Part shown: positions 55,364 through 64,000 of the stretch, in pieces
Numbering within the stretch: position 1 is the first letter of the stretch
How the letters are laid out: each line of letters opens with the position of its first letter
NCBI RefSeq assembly: GCF_004104055.1
Contig: NZ_QOVJ01000005.1
Coordinates: 160,691-224,690, forward strand
Source: Leeuwenhoekiella aestuarii
GTDB taxonomy: Bacteria > Bacteroidota > Bacteroidia > Flavobacteriales > Flavobacteriaceae
DNA length: 64,000 bases
Direction of reading: 5' to 3'
Made by a program: the position numbers and the translations under genes
Notes under the pieces: model-generated
What the model saw: the letters and a program-made list of their open reading frames with translations, nothing else
Database searches by the model: none
Told to the model about the DNA's origin: nothing

Positions 55364-56650
55364 TTAATCGTTTTCTACAATACGCACTTGAACGAGCTCA
55401 ATTTTTGTATTTGAAGTTTGAATTATATAAAATTGATACCCCTCAATATCTACAATATCATTCTCTTCTGGTATACCTTCTGTATGATTAACAATCAATC
55501 CACCCAGAGTTTCATAATTTTCATCTTCAGGTAATTCTAACTTGTATGTTTCGTTAATATAATCAACTTCCAGACGTGCAGAAAATTTGTAAACTCCTTC
55601 TGATAGTTCTTCTTCAATAAGCACAACACTATCGTGCTCATCTTCAATTTCCCCGAAGAGTTCTTCTACAATATCCTCTACCGTCATCATCCCGCTCGTA
55701 CCCCCATATTCATCAATAACCACCGCAATACTTTTGCGTTTTTTAATGAGAATATTCAACACATCTTTCACCAACATCGTTTCCGGAACAAAAATTACTG
55801 GCATTAAAACATCAGTTATGTTCTTTGGCTTTTTAAATAACTCAAAAGAATGTACATAACCAATGATGTCGTCTATAGACTCTTGAAATATCAATATTTT
55901 AGAAAGTCCGGTTTCTGTAAACATAGAGTTCAACTCAGCAAGAGACTCTTCTTTTTCCACAGCAACCATTTCGGTACGTGGAATCATTACTTCTCTTGAT
56001 TTCACTTCGGAAAACTCCAGTGCATTTTGAAAAATCTGAATTTCTGAATCGAGTTCTTCGTTAGTTTCCACAGATTCTATCTGTTCTGTGATGTAATTGC
56101 CCAACTCTACTTTTGTAAATGCAAGCTGTACTTCATCTCCATCAGTTTTAAAAAATTTCTTCAATAATTTATCTGAAACCCAAATGATAAATGAAGATAT
56201 AAAACTAAAGGCTATATAAAATAAGTAAGCGGGGACAGCAAAAATTTTCAGTAGGGAATTGGCATAAATCTGGAAGAACACTTTGGGTAGAAATTCTGCA
56301 GTGATTAAAACCACCAGCGTTGAAATCAAGGTTTGAGTAATCAGGCTAAATTCAACAAAAAAATCAGTTAACCAAACATACCCAAAATCTGCGCCCTCTA
56401 TCCAGGTTTGCAGTAGTGCACCCATATAGTAGGCATAAATAACCAATGCCAGGTTGTTACCCACCAGCATAGTGGCAATAAATTTTGAGGGTTTTTCAGT
56501 TAAGCGCGTAAGCACTTTAGCGATAAGATCGTTTTGTTTTTTTTCAATTTCAATATGAATCTTATTAGAAGACACATACGCGATTTCCATACCCGAAAAA
56601 AAAGCAGATAGAATCAAAGAGGCAATAATTATGAGAATATCACTCTCCAT
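55364..56650 (-). CDS. CNNM/CBS-domain (CorC/hemolysin-type) membrane protein
   Basis: A 428-residue protein: an N-terminal CNNM (DUF21) domain with about four membrane helices (1-25, 57-78, 95-120 and 140-160), a pair of CBS domains at about 210-325 (MIPRTEMVAVEKEESL, then SIAVVIDEYGGTSGMMTVEDIVEELFGEI) and a C-terminal CorC/HlyC transporter-associated domain. Relatives are linked to magnesium or other divalent cation transport and regulation. It is 5 bp downstream of the 63-residue membrane gene. Confidence 0.9.
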   Translation of the reverse strand: MESDILIIIASLILSAFFSGMEIAYVSSNKIHIEIEKKQNDLIAKVLTRLTEKPSKFIATMLVGNNLALVIYAYYMGALLQTWIEGADFGYVWLTDFFVEFSLITQTLISTLVVLITAEFLPKVFFQIYANSLLKIFAVPAYLFYIAFSFISSFIIWVSDKLLKKFFKTDGDEVQLAFTKVELGNYITEQIESVETNEELDSEIQIFQNALEFSEVKSREVMIPRTEMVAVEKEESLAELNSMFTETGLSKILIFQESIDDIIGYVHSFELFKKPKNITDVLMPVIFVPETMLVKDVLNILIKKRKSIAVVIDEYGGTSGMMTVEDIVEELFGEIEDEHDSVVLIEEELSEGVYKFSARLEVDYINETYKLELPEDENYETLGGLIVNHTEGIPEENDIVDIEGYQFYIIQTSNTKIELVQVRIVEND

Positions 56651-56655
56651 AGAAT

Positions 56656-56847
56656 CTACTTATTACGTTGCTCGTATTTTTTCCTAAACCTGCGTTTAAA
56701 GAAATACATTCCTACTGCTACTGCCGCAAAAAACAAAAAGAAATACGCATTACTTCTATCTGTATTCCAAACATTAAATGATTTATAAAGAAACAAAGCT
56801 GCAAAAAACAGGTAGGCGTACTCGAAGTATTTAAAATATTTTGACAT
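56656..56847 (-). CDS. 63-residue membrane protein of unknown role
   Basis: Two hydrophobic segments at about 9-25 and 34-50 are joined by a short polar turn (WNTDRSN) and followed by a strongly basic tail (KRRFRKKYEQRNK), so both ends probably face the cytoplasm. It begins in the lptC stop codon (TAATG, one base shared) and ends 5 bp before the CNNM/CBS gene, so it is translated with both. I do not recognise a named family. Consistency of position makes it a real gene rather than a chance frame. Confidence 0.7.
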   Translation of the reverse strand: MSKYFKYFEYAYLFFAALFLYKSFNVWNTDRSNAYFFLFFAAVAVGMYFFKRRFRKKYEQRNK

Positions 56848-57437
56848 TATTGAACACTGTCATTAGGAGTCGCTGTAGCACTTTCTTTAACATACATACG
56901 ACTTTGGTTATCTAAAGATATAAAATTTTTGAAGTCTTCACTGCTATCAAACAGGTCTCCGTTATTAAACGAATCATCAGGAAATTTCAAGGTATACGGC
57001 TTATCTGTAAACACCCATTTATTTTTCTGATCCCAAAAAAGCTGGGAAGCATCTAAGCGTGTAGAATCACTCGTAATCAAAACCACATTCTGACGTAGAT
57101 CTATAAGGTTTGTTCGTTTGTACCTAATCGCATAATCTGAGGTTATGTAGTTTTCTTTTTTATTGTCATCTATAAACGTGACTTCCACCCCATCAGGAAA
57201 CTCCTCGTATGGAAAATCTGCCAGACCATACTCCATAATCAGCGGTGTTTTTAAAGTAGCTACAACCTTACCCGAGTCGGTGTATTTTAAAACCACACCC
57301 TCCCCTTCAGCAGAAGGCCCTTCATTACGCTGATTGAATTTCTGGATTGCCCCCGAGTTATCTCCACAACTAAAAAACAAAGTCACAGCTACTGCTGTGA
57401 CTAAGTTTAAGATAATATGTTTAGCGTTTTTACTCAC
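56847..57437 (-). CDS. lptC: LPS export protein LptC
   Basis: LptC bridges the inner-membrane LPS extractor LptBFG and the periplasmic LptA chain. The 196-residue product starts with a hydrophobic signal and a Cys (LFFSCGDN), so it is a lipoprotein here. Repeating beta-strand sequence follows, with GEGVVLKYTDSGKVVATLKTP near 45 and the LptC-family strand pair ending LFWDQKNKWVFTDKPY near 135. It abuts the TPR gene without a gap and overlaps the small membrane gene by one base. Confidence 0.88.
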   Translation of the reverse strand: MSKNAKHIILNLVTAVAVTLFFSCGDNSGAIQKFNQRNEGPSAEGEGVVLKYTDSGKVVATLKTPLIMEYGLADFPYEEFPDGVEVTFIDDNKKENYITSDYAIRYKRTNLIDLRQNVVLITSDSTRLDASQLFWDQKNKWVFTDKPYTLKFPDDSFNNGDLFDSSEDFKNFISLDNQSRMYVKESATATPNDSVQ

Positions 57438-58814
57438 TTACAAACTAGGTACGGTTACGCTACCGCCAATCCAGCAACTAAAAGTAATACGTTGACCGGC
57501 ATTACCTTCTGAGAAAATCATTTCACGTGTTGGTGCATTTGCTCTGTAAGATGCTGCTGTTTTATTAGCCGTATCAGCTAAAGAAGGATCTATACGACCT
57601 GCTTTTGCAGCAGTATCTGCAGCTAACCAATATACAGCAAGTTTTTCAAATCGTGTATTCCCACAATTATTTGCACTTGCAACATACATAGATGCTATCC
57701 TTAAATAGACAATACCCATAGACGGTTGTGCAGCAACTGCTTTGTTATAATACGAACGCGCTCTGCTATAATTTCCTTTACCTCTAAAGTTTTCACCTAA
57801 GCGATAGTAAACTTTAGCTTTTTCCTGTGGCTCTGTTTGACGCTCAGCAGACTCTTCATAATACTCAAGAGCTTTAGCATCTTCACCACGTTGCTCAGCA
57901 AGACGACCTAAGTAGAAAGAAGTTTTAGCAGACGGTTCTAGTGTATTCAATTGTTCAACAAGAGTTACAAATAACTCACTATCTGTACATTCTTTTGATA
58001 CTAAACGCCCTGCTGCACCTCTAACCCAGGCAACATCATTTTTCTTAGCTTCATAATCTGCTTCATAAAAAGGAATCAAGCGATCACAATCTGCAAGTTT
58101 ACCCAGCATACCATTAACACCAGAAGATACTTTAGAATAGTTAGACAGGTTAGACTCTGCATACTTCTCTATTTGCTTTTCTTTTGCAGTCAATGCAGTA
58201 CCCGCTTCATTCTTTTCAAGAATTACCTCTAGGTTTTTTGCATATTCATTTTGAATGGTTGTAATCTGCCCTTGAATTCCATCATAAAGATCAAAAACAT
58301 CTTGTAATTCTATCTTACCTGCCTCTTGCAAAGCAACAGCTAAATTAAAGAACACGTACAAACCTTTAGGATTTTTGAACGTTTCACTATCTGTCTCCCA
58401 TGCCTTATTGAACATCTCATACTGCTCTTGAGCTGTACCTATTTTGTTCTCATACATTGTTAAAGCAACATCAGCGATATCATCACCTTCTTTTGCTTTA
58501 CTCGCAAAATGGGTTTTCTTTTCTTCGTATAATTTTTTCAAATCATCTAAAAATGCTTTTTGTTCAGCACCTGTAGCTTTTTCGATTTTATGGTGCAGAA
58601 TACGCTCTCCGTATTGATATAATGCGTAAGAAGTTGTTGGGCAATCTTTACGAAGCTTCATAAACGGTTCATAAGCCGCATCGTAATTTTTTACTTTGGC
58701 GTGTTCTGAAAAAATAGACATTGTGGTAATGCATTCTTCGGTAGCTTGTGCGCTAACCAAACCTACAGCTCCCACAAGGACTATAAAAAGTAATTTCAAT
58801 TTAGTTTTCATCAT
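57438..58814 (-). CDS. Exported TPR protein of the coaX-lptC operon
   Basis: A 458-residue protein with a signal peptide ending LVSAQA (about residues 1-24). Tetratricopeptide helices run from about 285 to 375, e.g. AKTSFYLGRLAEQRGEDAKALEYYEESAE and AKVYYRLGENFRGKGNYSRARSYYNKAVAAQP; helical sequence also covers 30-280. Two Cys near 27 and 50 could pair. It is likely periplasmic and may scaffold envelope assembly given lptC directly behind it. No enzymatic motif. Confidence 0.75.
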   Translation of the reverse strand: MMKTKLKLLFIVLVGAVGLVSAQATEECITTMSIFSEHAKVKNYDAAYEPFMKLRKDCPTTSYALYQYGERILHHKIEKATGAEQKAFLDDLKKLYEEKKTHFASKAKEGDDIADVALTMYENKIGTAQEQYEMFNKAWETDSETFKNPKGLYVFFNLAVALQEAGKIELQDVFDLYDGIQGQITTIQNEYAKNLEVILEKNEAGTALTAKEKQIEKYAESNLSNYSKVSSGVNGMLGKLADCDRLIPFYEADYEAKKNDVAWVRGAAGRLVSKECTDSELFVTLVEQLNTLEPSAKTSFYLGRLAEQRGEDAKALEYYEESAERQTEPQEKAKVYYRLGENFRGKGNYSRARSYYNKAVAAQPSMGIVYLRIASMYVASANNCGNTRFEKLAVYWLAADTAAKAGRIDPSLADTANKTAASYRANAPTREMIFSEGNAGQRITFSCWIGGSVTVPSL

Positions 58815-58844
58815 TGTAAGGTTTTAAAAGCAATAATAAGAATT

Positions 58845-60101
58845 TTAGTTGTATTTGTTAGGGACAAACCACGGTCTAAGTGGATTTAAAGATAAACTAA
58901 GACCAACTTTGAAAAAATCTTCTTTTACTAAACCAGCAGTCGTTGTACCACGCTGCCCATATTCAAAAGTCAAGTTAGCATTACTGAAACCTCTCCCCAG
59001 CGGTAAACCAAGTCCAAAAGATATGCCAAACTCATCAATAGACTGATTTTCTATTAATAAACCCGTCTCTTCATAACGCGCACCCAATCTATAAGTCACT
59101 CTACCCCAGTAGTTTGTTATTGAATTATAATCCGGAACAAAATAACCACCTAATCTATATTTAAATGAATCTTCATAAGAAGTATTTGTAAAATCAAAAG
59201 ATCTGTTGGATGATTTACTGGTCTCTGAATACTCAATCTGACCACCTGCAAACCATTTATTAACCTGCCCGGTACCTAGGCCAAATGAGTAAGTATTTGG
59301 AACTATTGATTTTGTATCTGCTAAACTAAAGTCTTGAGAATCAACAACGCTTACTACAGCTCGATCCAAACCTGAGTAAATCACAGATTGCAACGAACGC
59401 TGATTTTCTAATGTCAAACTGGTTTCAGGCTGAAATGTAGCAGAAGTATACAGTTTGTATCGCTTTGCATAGGTTGTCTCATACTGAAGCCCCAGATTAT
59501 AAGTCAACCCGGCTATGTCTGAACGATCTATTTCACGTACACTGTATTGCTGATCTGCATCTGCCTGTATAATTTCATTTGTAATACTCCCAAAATTGTA
59601 ACTTCCTTCTGCACCTACTCTAAAACCTTTAAACAACTCAAGACCTGCTGCAAGAAAAACTCTGTTCACACCACCATCTCCACTATAATGTGATAGTGCG
59701 TTATCATTACCTTCAATAATTTCATAATCAACAGAAGTTTCAGGAATTAAACCAAAACCAAAACCTAACCTTTTTGAAACCGGAAACGCAAGAGATAAAT
59801 AATCTATTGTTGTAGAGTTATTGGATCCAGACTCTGTATTGGTTTCCAGATTAGTCTCCCGATGACTTCCTGCAATCGTAAAGTTGGTAAGCTTTAAAGC
59901 TCCATAACCGGCAGGGTTTCTAAAGTTTGTATGAATACTGTCACCCAGAATACTAATCCCTCCCATAGCTTGATTTTCGATAGAGCCTTTAAAATTTGAA
60001 AGCCCCAAGCCATAAAATGAATAAGGTGATGAATTTCCTTCCTGAGCAAATGCAGAAGCTGTAATACAGATTAAAACAACTACTAAAATTCTTTTTATCA
60101 T
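58845..60101 (-). CDS. Outer-membrane beta-barrel protein
   Basis: A 418-residue protein with a signal peptide (hydrophobic residues 5-18, ending AFAQ). The body has alternating hydrophobic strands and polar turns throughout, an early NSSPYSFYGLGLSNF and AMGGISILGDS that are common in flavobacterial FadL-like barrels, and the C-terminus ends in a hydrophobic strand and NKYN. It is probably a 14-strand-type barrel for transport of hydrophobic molecules or an unknown cargo. Its start shares one base with the coaX stop (TAATG). Confidence 0.75.
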   Translation of the reverse strand: MIKRILVVVLICITASAFAQEGNSSPYSFYGLGLSNFKGSIENQAMGGISILGDSIHTNFRNPAGYGALKLTNFTIAGSHRETNLETNTESGSNNSTTIDYLSLAFPVSKRLGFGFGLIPETSVDYEIIEGNDNALSHYSGDGGVNRVFLAAGLELFKGFRVGAEGSYNFGSITNEIIQADADQQYSVREIDRSDIAGLTYNLGLQYETTYAKRYKLYTSATFQPETSLTLENQRSLQSVIYSGLDRAVVSVVDSQDFSLADTKSIVPNTYSFGLGTGQVNKWFAGGQIEYSETSKSSNRSFDFTNTSYEDSFKYRLGGYFVPDYNSITNYWGRVTYRLGARYEETGLLIENQSIDEFGISFGLGLPLGRGFSNANLTFEYGQRGTTTAGLVKEDFFKVGLSLSLNPLRPWFVPNKYN

Positions 60102-60832
60102 TAATTTCTATTAAATTCTGTTATATAATTCAGTCCTTCCAGGAGAAAATTTGAATTCGCAAAGATGCCATTTTTTAGCCTACTAGACAAAAATTGGCCG
60201 TCTCCTCCTGTTAAAATAATCGTTAATTCACTATAATTCTTCTTATACCAATCAATTAGCCCGTCTATTTCTGCTACTAAGCCATTGACTGCTCCAGACT
60301 GCAACGCAGTTTTTGTATTTACACCAATAACATCTATCGCCTCATCATCAACCTCAATGTAAGGCAAACCAGCAGTAAACTCGTGCATTGCTTTAAAGCG
60401 CATTTGTAATCCAGGAGAAATCGCTCCGCCTCTATACACATTCTTAAAATCTTTAAAATCATAAGTAACACAAGTACCTGCATCTATTACAAGCACATTA
60501 CTACCCGGGTACTTTTTTTGTGCGCCAGCAACCAGAGCGATGCGATCTACTCCTAATGTTTGAGGCGTTTCATAGTCATTTTGAAACGGCAAAACTGTCT
60601 GTGCTGATAAAACTTCAACTGAAAGACCTCTATTTTTTACAAACGTGACAAAATCTTTAGAATTGCCCGTTGCACAAATTGCAACTACAGCTATCTCAAA
60701 TGCACGCTCTAATTCTAAAAGCTTTGCTGTTGCCTCTTCAAGACCACCCGCCCAAAACATTTTTAAGATCGAATCTTCAAAAACACCATATTTTACCCGC
60801 GTATTTCCTAAATCGACTGCAAGATTTACCAT
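60101..60832 (-). CDS. coaX: Type III pantothenate kinase
   Basis: First enzyme of coenzyme A synthesis, phosphorylating pantothenate. Start ATG 60832 gives the usual N-terminus MVNLAVDLGNTRVKYG with the ATP phosphate loop; the longer frame to 60859 lacks family sequence. PQTLGVDRIALVAGA and VLVIDAGTCVTYDF (the catalytic Asp region) are near 95 and 120, and the GGAISPGLQMRF motif is near 140. 243 residues, standard for CoaX. It heads the envelope operon through ppiD. Confidence 0.95.
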   Translation of the reverse strand: MVNLAVDLGNTRVKYGVFEDSILKMFWAGGLEEATAKLLELERAFEIAVVAICATGNSKDFVTFVKNRGLSVEVLSAQTVLPFQNDYETPQTLGVDRIALVAGAQKKYPGSNVLVIDAGTCVTYDFKDFKNVYRGGAISPGLQMRFKAMHEFTAGLPYIEVDDEAIDVIGVNTKTALQSGAVNGLVAEIDGLIDWYKKNYSELTIILTGGDGQFLSSRLKNGIFANSNFLLEGLNYITEFNRN

Positions 60833-60930
60833 CTCTAAAAATTTTCTGCAAAAATACAAATACTCAAAGCCTCACAGTCATACAATTAGCAAAAGCTTCA
60901 AAAAAATATTTTTATTTTTTCTTTTTAAGG

Positions 60931-60961
60931 TTGCGCAATCTAAAAATTGATTTTATATTTG
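60931..60961 (+). promoter_or_regulatory. Promoter of tRNA-Phe
   Basis: TTG at 60931-60933, a 20-nt spacer and TATATTTG at 60954-60961 match the Bacteroidota consensus exactly, giving transcription about 10 nt before the tRNA. Confidence 0.65.
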
Positions 60962-60976
60962 CAGCCGCTTTAGCGA

Positions 60977-61049
<73 letters not shown>

Positions 61050-61053
61050 CAAC

Positions 61054-61091
61054 AAAACCCTGAAACTGATGTTTCGGGGTTTTTTGTTTTT
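61054..61091 (+). terminator. Terminator after tRNA-Phe
   Basis: A 13-bp stem with one G-T pair (61054-61066 with 61071-61083, loop TGAT) is followed by further T-rich sequence, directly after the tRNA. Confidence 0.85.
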
Positions 61092-61167
61092 ACTCTCTCC
61101 AACTATTAACAAAGCCTTGCAACAATTTACGTTTACTGTTTTCTAATTTTAATGAAAATAAAAATTT

Positions 61168-62658
61168 ATGAATTCAGATCAATTAAACGTAAATAAGGAT
61201 TACGACCTTATCTGCGTGGGCGCAGGAATTATGAGCGCTACATTGGCACTCCTAACCAAAATTCTAAAACCTGATTCAAAAATTCTCATACTAGAGCGTC
61301 TTGACGATGTCGCTTTAGAAAGCTCTGCTGCTTGGAACAACGCAGGTACTGGCCACTCGGCACTATGTGAACTTAATTATACGCCGCAAAAAGAAGACGG
61401 TTCCGTTAACATTGGCAAAGCAATTTCTATCTGCAATCAATTTGAAATTTCTAAACAATTCTGGTCCTATTTGGTTTCAAAAAACCTAATGGAAGATCCT
61501 AAATCTTTTATTTCAAATGTACCCCATCACAGCTGGGTAACCGGGGCAGAAAATGTGGCGTATCTGAAAAAGCGTTATGAAGCTATGAAAACACATTTTA
61601 TGTTTGACACCATCGAATTTACAGATGAGCAGCAAAAAATGAAAGAATGGTTTCCATTAATGATGCAAGACCGGCAGCCTGAAGAGGTCATGGCAGCCTC
61701 TCGCATCGATCGCGGTTGCGAAGTCAATTACGGCGAACTCACTCGCAAATTGTTTAAAATTCTCGAAGAAAAATACGACACCAAGGTACAATGCAATGAA
61801 GAAGTTGATGATGTAGATCCTGACCGACCTAACGAATGGTCGGTAAAAGTTAAAAATACAAAAACAGATCAGGTACGGCACCTGGATGCGCATCACGTAT
61901 TTATTGGTGCAGGAGGTGGTAGCCTGTTACTTCTGCAAAAAGTAGAAATTGACGAAAAAACAGGTTATGGCGGTTTCCCGGTAAGCGGTGAATGGCTTAT
62001 TTGTAAAAACCCGCAAATCATCGATCAGCACCACGCAAAAGTCTACAGTAAAGCGGGGTTGGGAGATCCTCCAATGTCTGTTCCACATTTAGACACTCGG
62101 TTTATTAATGGTAAGCGCGAATTACTATTTGGACCTTTTGCAGGTTTCAGTCCGAAATTTCTCAAAGAAGGTTCTAATCTTGATTTATTTAAATCGATAA
62201 AATTTGATAATATACCGGCAATGCTAGGGGCTTTTTGGCACAATTTACCACTCACTGAATATCTCGTAAAACAGGTTGCTATGTCGTTTGAAGATCGAAT
62301 GAACGATCTTCGGAAATTTATAAAAGACGCTAAAAACAATGACTGGGAGCTAAAAGTTGCCGGTCAACGTGTACAAATAATTAAGAAAGATGAATTTGAA
62401 GGCGGAAAATTAGAATTTGGTACTGAAGTAATCAGCAGTAAAGACGGAAGCATCACCTGCCTGCTTGGCGCTTCTCCTGGAGCATCTACCGCCGTTAACA
62501 TAATGCTTGATGTTCTTGAAAAAGCATATCCTGAAATCCTAAAAACACCTGAATCTCAAAAGAAACTTTTAAAAATTGTTCCCTTTTGGCAGACTGAACC
62601 TACAGAAAAAACGTTTAAAGAAAACCTGCAAAAAGTTGAAGCTGCCTTGCAGTTATAA
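61168..62658 (+). CDS. mqo: Malate:quinone oxidoreductase
   Basis: FAD enzyme at the inner face of the membrane that oxidises malate to oxaloacetate and passes electrons to quinone, feeding the TCA cycle. The FAD-binding start YDLICVGAGIMSATLAL is at about 13-29; NAGTGHSALCELNY near 58-71, RIDRGCEVNYGELTR near 180 and PHLDTRFINGKRELLFGPFA near 305 are typical of family members. 496 residues, full length. It is monocistronic or pairs with the EcsC-like gene 31 bp behind it. Confidence 0.96.
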   Translation: MNSDQLNVNKDYDLICVGAGIMSATLALLTKILKPDSKILILERLDDVALESSAAWNNAGTGHSALCELNYTPQKEDGSVNIGKAISICNQFEISKQFWSYLVSKNLMEDPKSFISNVPHHSWVTGAENVAYLKKRYEAMKTHFMFDTIEFTDEQQKMKEWFPLMMQDRQPEEVMAASRIDRGCEVNYGELTRKLFKILEEKYDTKVQCNEEVDDVDPDRPNEWSVKVKNTKTDQVRHLDAHHVFIGAGGGSLLLLQKVEIDEKTGYGGFPVSGEWLICKNPQIIDQHHAKVYSKAGLGDPPMSVPHLDTRFINGKRELLFGPFAGFSPKFLKEGSNLDLFKSIKFDNIPAMLGAFWHNLPLTEYLVKQVAMSFEDRMNDLRKFIKDAKNNDWELKVAGQRVQIIKKDEFEGGKLEFGTEVISSKDGSITCLLGASPGASTAVNIMLDVLEKAYPEILKTPESQKKLLKIVPFWQTEPTEKTFKENLQKVEAALQL

Positions 62659-62689
62659 TACTTTCGCACTAGCGAATAAAGAAGATACT

Positions 62690-63535
62690 ATGACACAACT
62701 AGCAAAAGCAGAAAAAATTTCACTTGAAGACTTGGCTCTCATCAGAAAATCAAAAAAAGACCTTGACGAGATTTCATTTTTGATGCGGGCTTTAAATACT
62801 ATAGGTACTCCCATAGATTCCGGACTTGAGTTATTGCCTGAAAAAATTCAAAGCAAAATAAGTCACATTATTCAAAAAGCCTTACAATTAGCAGTGAAGG
62901 CCAACTTAAAAACCCTTGATAAAAACAAGCAAAATAGTAGATCATCAAATCTGACCTACAAACTTGTAACTGGTCTTTCTGGAGCTACTGGTGGATTTTT
63001 TGGCGTTGCTGGATTTAGTGCAGATTTACTCGTATCTACAAAATTTATGATGCGCTCTATCATGGACATCGCTCGCATTCAGGGTGAAGATATCCTTGAG
63101 ATCGAAACACAACTTGCCTGCTTACAAGTTTTTGCTCTTGGAGGAACTTCTGAAGATGATGATGAACTAGACACTAGTTACTATGCAACTCGAGCAGCTT
63201 TACACACTACAATGAATCAAGCGAGCTCTTACATAGCAGAAAACGGAACCAAGAAAATAATAGAGACCATTACCTCACAAACAGCAGCACCTATAGCTAA
63301 ACTCATCAATCAAGTTGCAGCACGTTTTAGTGTGCAAGTGGGTGAAAAATTTGCAGCGCAGGCAATCCCTGTAATTGGTGCTGCTGCAGGAGCTTCTATC
63401 AATGTGCTTTTTATTTCACATTTTCAGAAAATGGCTACTGCTCATTTTACTTTACGCAGACTGGAGCGCAAATATTCTAAAGAATTAATTAAAGAAAACT
63501 ACAACCTTCTAAGATTAGATTCAAATTTAGATTAA
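62690..63535 (+). CDS. EcsC-family protein
   Basis: A 281-residue protein. Start ATG 62690 is chosen because the longer frame from 62576 overlaps mqo and reads as non-family sequence. The EcsC-family stretch runs from about 95: KLVTGLSGATGGFFGVAGFSADLLVS, then DIARIQGEDI and the TQLACLQVFALGG segment; the hydrophobic AGASINVLFISHF segment near 245 may associate with membrane. EcsC was first described as the third gene of a Bacillus ABC-transporter operon; its molecular role is unclear, and no Ecs transporter is nearby here. Confidence 0.8.
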   Translation: MTQLAKAEKISLEDLALIRKSKKDLDEISFLMRALNTIGTPIDSGLELLPEKIQSKISHIIQKALQLAVKANLKTLDKNKQNSRSSNLTYKLVTGLSGATGGFFGVAGFSADLLVSTKFMMRSIMDIARIQGEDILEIETQLACLQVFALGGTSEDDDELDTSYYATRAALHTTMNQASSYIAENGTKKIIETITSQTAAPIAKLINQVAARFSVQVGEKFAAQAIPVIGAAAGASINVLFISHFQKMATAHFTLRRLERKYSKELIKENYNLLRLDSNLD

Positions 63536-63539
63536 AAGT

Positions 63540-63920
63540 TTTTTCCAAATCTTAATTCGAGATATTGAACTTCTTCTCTTCTAAAAAACCTCTTTACATC
63601 TCATCCTTTCTCTATTAATGAAAAGATCCAAGCTACTGAAATCCATAATCCGCAAGGCCTGGATCTTAACCATTCTATGAAAGAGGGCTCTGCTACTGAT
63701 TAAAATGAATCACCTTTTGAGGGTAGTTATACCCCTAAATAAGGTTCTGATCGGCCATCTGGCCATTTGCTTTTAAATGCTTGGTATTCCACTTTAACAC
63801 GGGCTATAGCGTTCGATTAATTAACCGCTTATATAGTTTATATAAGGATTCTACTACAATCCCTAACGCGGGTTAATTTCAAAATAAAAAGTATTAGACA
63901 TTAGTATAAGGTCTCATTTT
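63540..63920. other. About 380 bp without genes before the rRNA operon
   Basis: No reading frame with family sequence. Several short inverted repeats are present: an imperfect 11-bp pair at 63623-63633 with 63657-63667; GGGTA/TACCC at 63721-63734; GGCCA/TGGCC near 63753-63764; and a perfect CTTATATA/TATATAAG at 63828-63835 with 63839-63846. They are unrelated in sequence and I cannot assign a function. Confidence 0.5.
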
Positions 63921-63923
63921 GGG

Positions 63924-63962
63924 GCATAAAAAAAGTCCGCATCAACTAAATGATGCGGACTT
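63924..63962 (-). terminator. Terminator of the rRNA operon
   Basis: A perfect 12-bp stem (63933-63944 with 63951-63962, core AGTCCGCATCA) lies 10 bp past the 5S rRNA end and is followed on the minus strand by seven T. Confidence 0.9.
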
Positions 63963-63971
63963 CTAAAACAA

Positions 63972-64000
63972 GGCGGCGACCTACTCTCCCACGAGATGCA
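63972..64000 (-). rRNA. rrf: 5S rRNA, 3' end only
   Basis: The minus-strand reading has the conserved 3' portion TGGGAGAGTAGGTCGCCGCC of 5S rRNA just before the window edge, with a terminator hairpin directly behind. The rest of the 5S gene and the 23S/16S genes should lie immediately to the right. Confidence 0.85.

Overview
The window reads as a chromosomal segment of a marine-type member of the Flavobacteriaceae (Bacteroidota). The evidence is the gldK-gldL-gldM-gldN gliding/type IX secretion cluster, an exosortase of the XrtF type with its small partner, paired POT peptide transporters beside a DPP-IV-like peptidase, a class II HMG-CoA reductase linked to a GYDIA-type GHMP kinase, the near absence of Shine-Dalgarno sequences, and promoters of the Bacteroidota form TTG-N19/20-TAnnTTTG. 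I cannot name the genus with confidence.

Layout. 1-9.2 kb (minus strand): the 5' part of an FAD-dependent oxidoreductase, then, in transcription order from the right, topA, an arginase-fold protein that has lost its metal ligands, and gldK-L-M-N. 9.4-16.2 kb (plus strand): miaB, a receiver-less sigma-54 activator, lptE, a TPR protein, secG, groES and groEL. 16.3-18.3 kb: a DUF3347 lipoprotein, the XrtF pair and a GAF/free-methionine-sulfoxide-reductase-like gene.

18.3-26.1 kb is the accessory part of the window. It contains a truncated ECF sigma factor, a nested inverted-repeat element, a 26-bp perfect palindrome in front of a TTG-started XRE regulator, an 835-bp gene-free stretch, a GH5 glycoside hydrolase, a DUF418 membrane protein, a NodB-type deacetylase, a lipoprotein amidohydrolase fused in frame to the tail of a dead TPR gene, and further gene debris. 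It is the least ordinary region and is probably acquired and partly decayed.

26.1-44 kb: a MacB/FtsX-type permease, purH, the rod-shape operon mreB-mreC-mreD-mrdA-rodA, a NUC-family nuclease, an orphan OppC-like permease, a tail-specific protease, surE, lpxB, an NlpC/P60 lipoprotein and comEC. 43.5-49.4 kb (minus): thioredoxin-fold protein, two POT transporters and a DPP-IV-like peptidase, which together suit a peptide-scavenging unit. 49.7-53.1 kb (plus): HMG-CoA reductase, serine hydrolase and GHMP kinase in one tight operon. 53.1-60.8 kb (minus): coaX, an outer-membrane barrel protein, a TPR protein, lptC, a 63-residue membrane protein, a CNNM/CBS protein and a PpiD-like foldase, an envelope-biogenesis operon. 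61-64 kb: tRNA-Phe, mqo, an EcsC-family gene, and at the right edge the 3' end of a 5S rRNA on the minus strand, so an rRNA operon lies just outside.

Most of the window is conserved housekeeping and envelope function. I did not find a clear defence system, CRISPR array, prophage or intact insertion sequence. The observations most worth a second look are the degenerate arginase-fold protein beside the gld genes and the structured, regulator-bearing left end of the 18.3-26.1 kb island.
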